Positions 5,849 to 6,372 of a DNA stretch of 6,372 nucleotides are shown here, piece by piece. Origin of the DNA: Chloroflexota bacterium (lineage in GTDB: Bacteria; Chloroflexota; Limnocylindria; QHBO01); assembly GCA_005880165.1 (NCBI GenBank), contig VBJP01000194.1, positions 1-6,372 on the forward strand. The letters run 5' to 3'. The notes below the pieces were generated by a model. The model did not search any database. It was not told where the DNA came from and worked only from the letters and a program-made list of their open reading frames with translations. Numbering within the stretch: the stretch's first letter is position 1; the number at the start of each line of letters is the position of its first letter. Made by a program: the position numbers and the translations under genes.

Positions 5849-6372
5849 GGGCGATGCTCACCCCATTCGGCCCGCAGCGCGCCCGCGATCTCACCCAGGG
5901 TGACGCTCGCCTCGACGCACGCCCTGATCCGGGGCAGCAGGTTCTCCGTTCCGCGCGCCGCCTCGCCGAGACGTTCGAGGGCCTCGTCAGCGAGCCGACC
6001 GTCGCGCCCAGCGCGCACCGCGCGGGTGCGCTCGACCTGGCGCCGCTCGGTCTCCGGGTCAATCCGTTGGGGGGCTGGTCGCAGCGCCTTGCCCTCGGTG
6101 AAGGCATTAACGCCAACGACCACCTGCTCGCGCCCTTCGACAGCCCGCTGCGCGGCGTACGCCGCATCGGCGATCTCGCCCTGCTGGTATCCGGCCGCCA
6201 GCGCGGCGAGGGTGCCGCCCCGCTGCTCGATCTCGCCCAGGAGGTCGCGCACGCGCTCTTCGAGGGCATCAGTCAATGCCTCGACGTAGTACGCGCCGCC
6301 AAGTGGATCGACGGGCGCCGTCAGTCCGGACTCGTAGGCCAGCACTTGTTGTGTCCTGAGCGCCAGCCGCGC
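5845..6372 (-). CDS. Methylmalonyl-CoA mutase catalytic (large) subunit, C-terminal end
   Basis: These are the last 175 residues of the substrate-binding TIM-barrel subunit of the B12-dependent mutase, which isomerises (R)-methylmalonyl-CoA and succinyl-CoA. The frame is open to the window edge. The first residues read ALRTQQVLAYESGLTAPVDP split by the window start, followed by LGGAYYVEALTD; this is the conserved family stretch before the final helices. GGTLAALAAGYQQGEIADAAY and VVVGVNAFTEG follow, and the protein stops right after LRAEWGEHRP, the standard end of the catalytic domain. No B12-binding domain follows before the stop, so this is the split form (large subunit called mcmA1 in some genomes) with the cobalamin subunit encoded elsewhere. 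Related acyl-CoA mutases such as isobutyryl- or ethylmalonyl-CoA mutase share these motifs, but the adjoining epimerase favours methylmalonyl-CoA. The GTG at 6345 is an internal valine, not a start. Confidence 0.9.
   Translation of the reverse strand, partial: ARLALRTQQVLAYESGLTAPVDPLGGAYYVEALTDALEERVRDLLGEIEQRGGTLAALAAGYQQGEIADAAYAAQRAVEGREQVVVGVNAFTEGKALRPAPQRIDPETERRQVERTRAVRAGRDGRLADEALERLGEAARGTENLLPRIRACVEASVTLGEIAGALRAEWGEHRP
5857..5862 (-). promoter_or_regulatory. Ribosome binding site of the epimerase gene
   Basis: The minus strand reads GGTGAG at 5862-5857, eight bases before the ATG at 5848-5846 and inside the mutase 3' end. It is a moderate match to the anti-Shine-Dalgarno and supports the overlapping ATG start. 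Confidence 0.5.

Noticed and set aside
5336..6289. Plus-strand open frame of 317 codons opposite the GNAT, epimerase and mutase genes
   Set aside because: It crosses three well-supported minus-strand genes and has a low-complexity Arg/Ser/Ala composition with no motif; shadow frame.

Overview
This is a GC-rich (about two thirds G+C by eye), almost gap-free bacterial window with strong G/C at third codon positions. The gene set suggests a high-GC soil or freshwater bacterium. Chloroflexota (Limnocylindria-like) is my best guess, because nucleotide-cyclase/STAND-ATPase fusions and split methylmalonyl-CoA mutases are common there, but Actinobacteriota cannot be excluded. No rRNA, tRNA, CRISPR array or mobile element is visible.

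Layout. On the plus strand, the window opens inside sucC (succinyl-CoA synthetase beta, 1-690, 5' end missing), which overlaps sucD (alpha, 687-1571) by a GTGA start/stop. Everything else is on the minus strand and converges on sucD. In transcription order it runs: the 3' end of a methylmalonyl-CoA mutase catalytic subunit (6372-5845, cut by the window edge), methylmalonyl-CoA epimerase (5848-5405), a RimJ/RimL-type GNAT acetyltransferase (5408-4800), and a large signalling gene (4770-1568). That last gene encodes a class III adenylate/guanylate cyclase domain followed by a STAND/AAA ATPase and a TPR-like helical tail. The first three minus-strand genes are joined by 4-base start/stop overlaps (ATGA, GTGA). 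The signalling gene follows the GNAT after a 29-base gap. The only other junction, sucD against the signalling gene, is a 4-base tail-to-tail stop-codon overlap.

Function. The mutase and epimerase interconvert methylmalonyl-CoA and succinyl-CoA (propionyl-CoA assimilation or its reverse), and SucCD converts succinyl-CoA to succinate with ATP or GTP formation. The two transcription units therefore meet at one metabolite.

The main oddity is that the signalling gene is split by a frame change near 4220-4263. The cyclase half is in one frame and the ATPase half in another, and the linker between them looks short, which suggests a small deletion or an assembly error. A GTG codon with a modest upstream AAGGG at the break could allow the ATPase half to be translated separately. 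I see no clearly novel system. The points most worth checking are the split, the 4-base convergent overlap, and the small palindrome directly upstream of the cyclase start.
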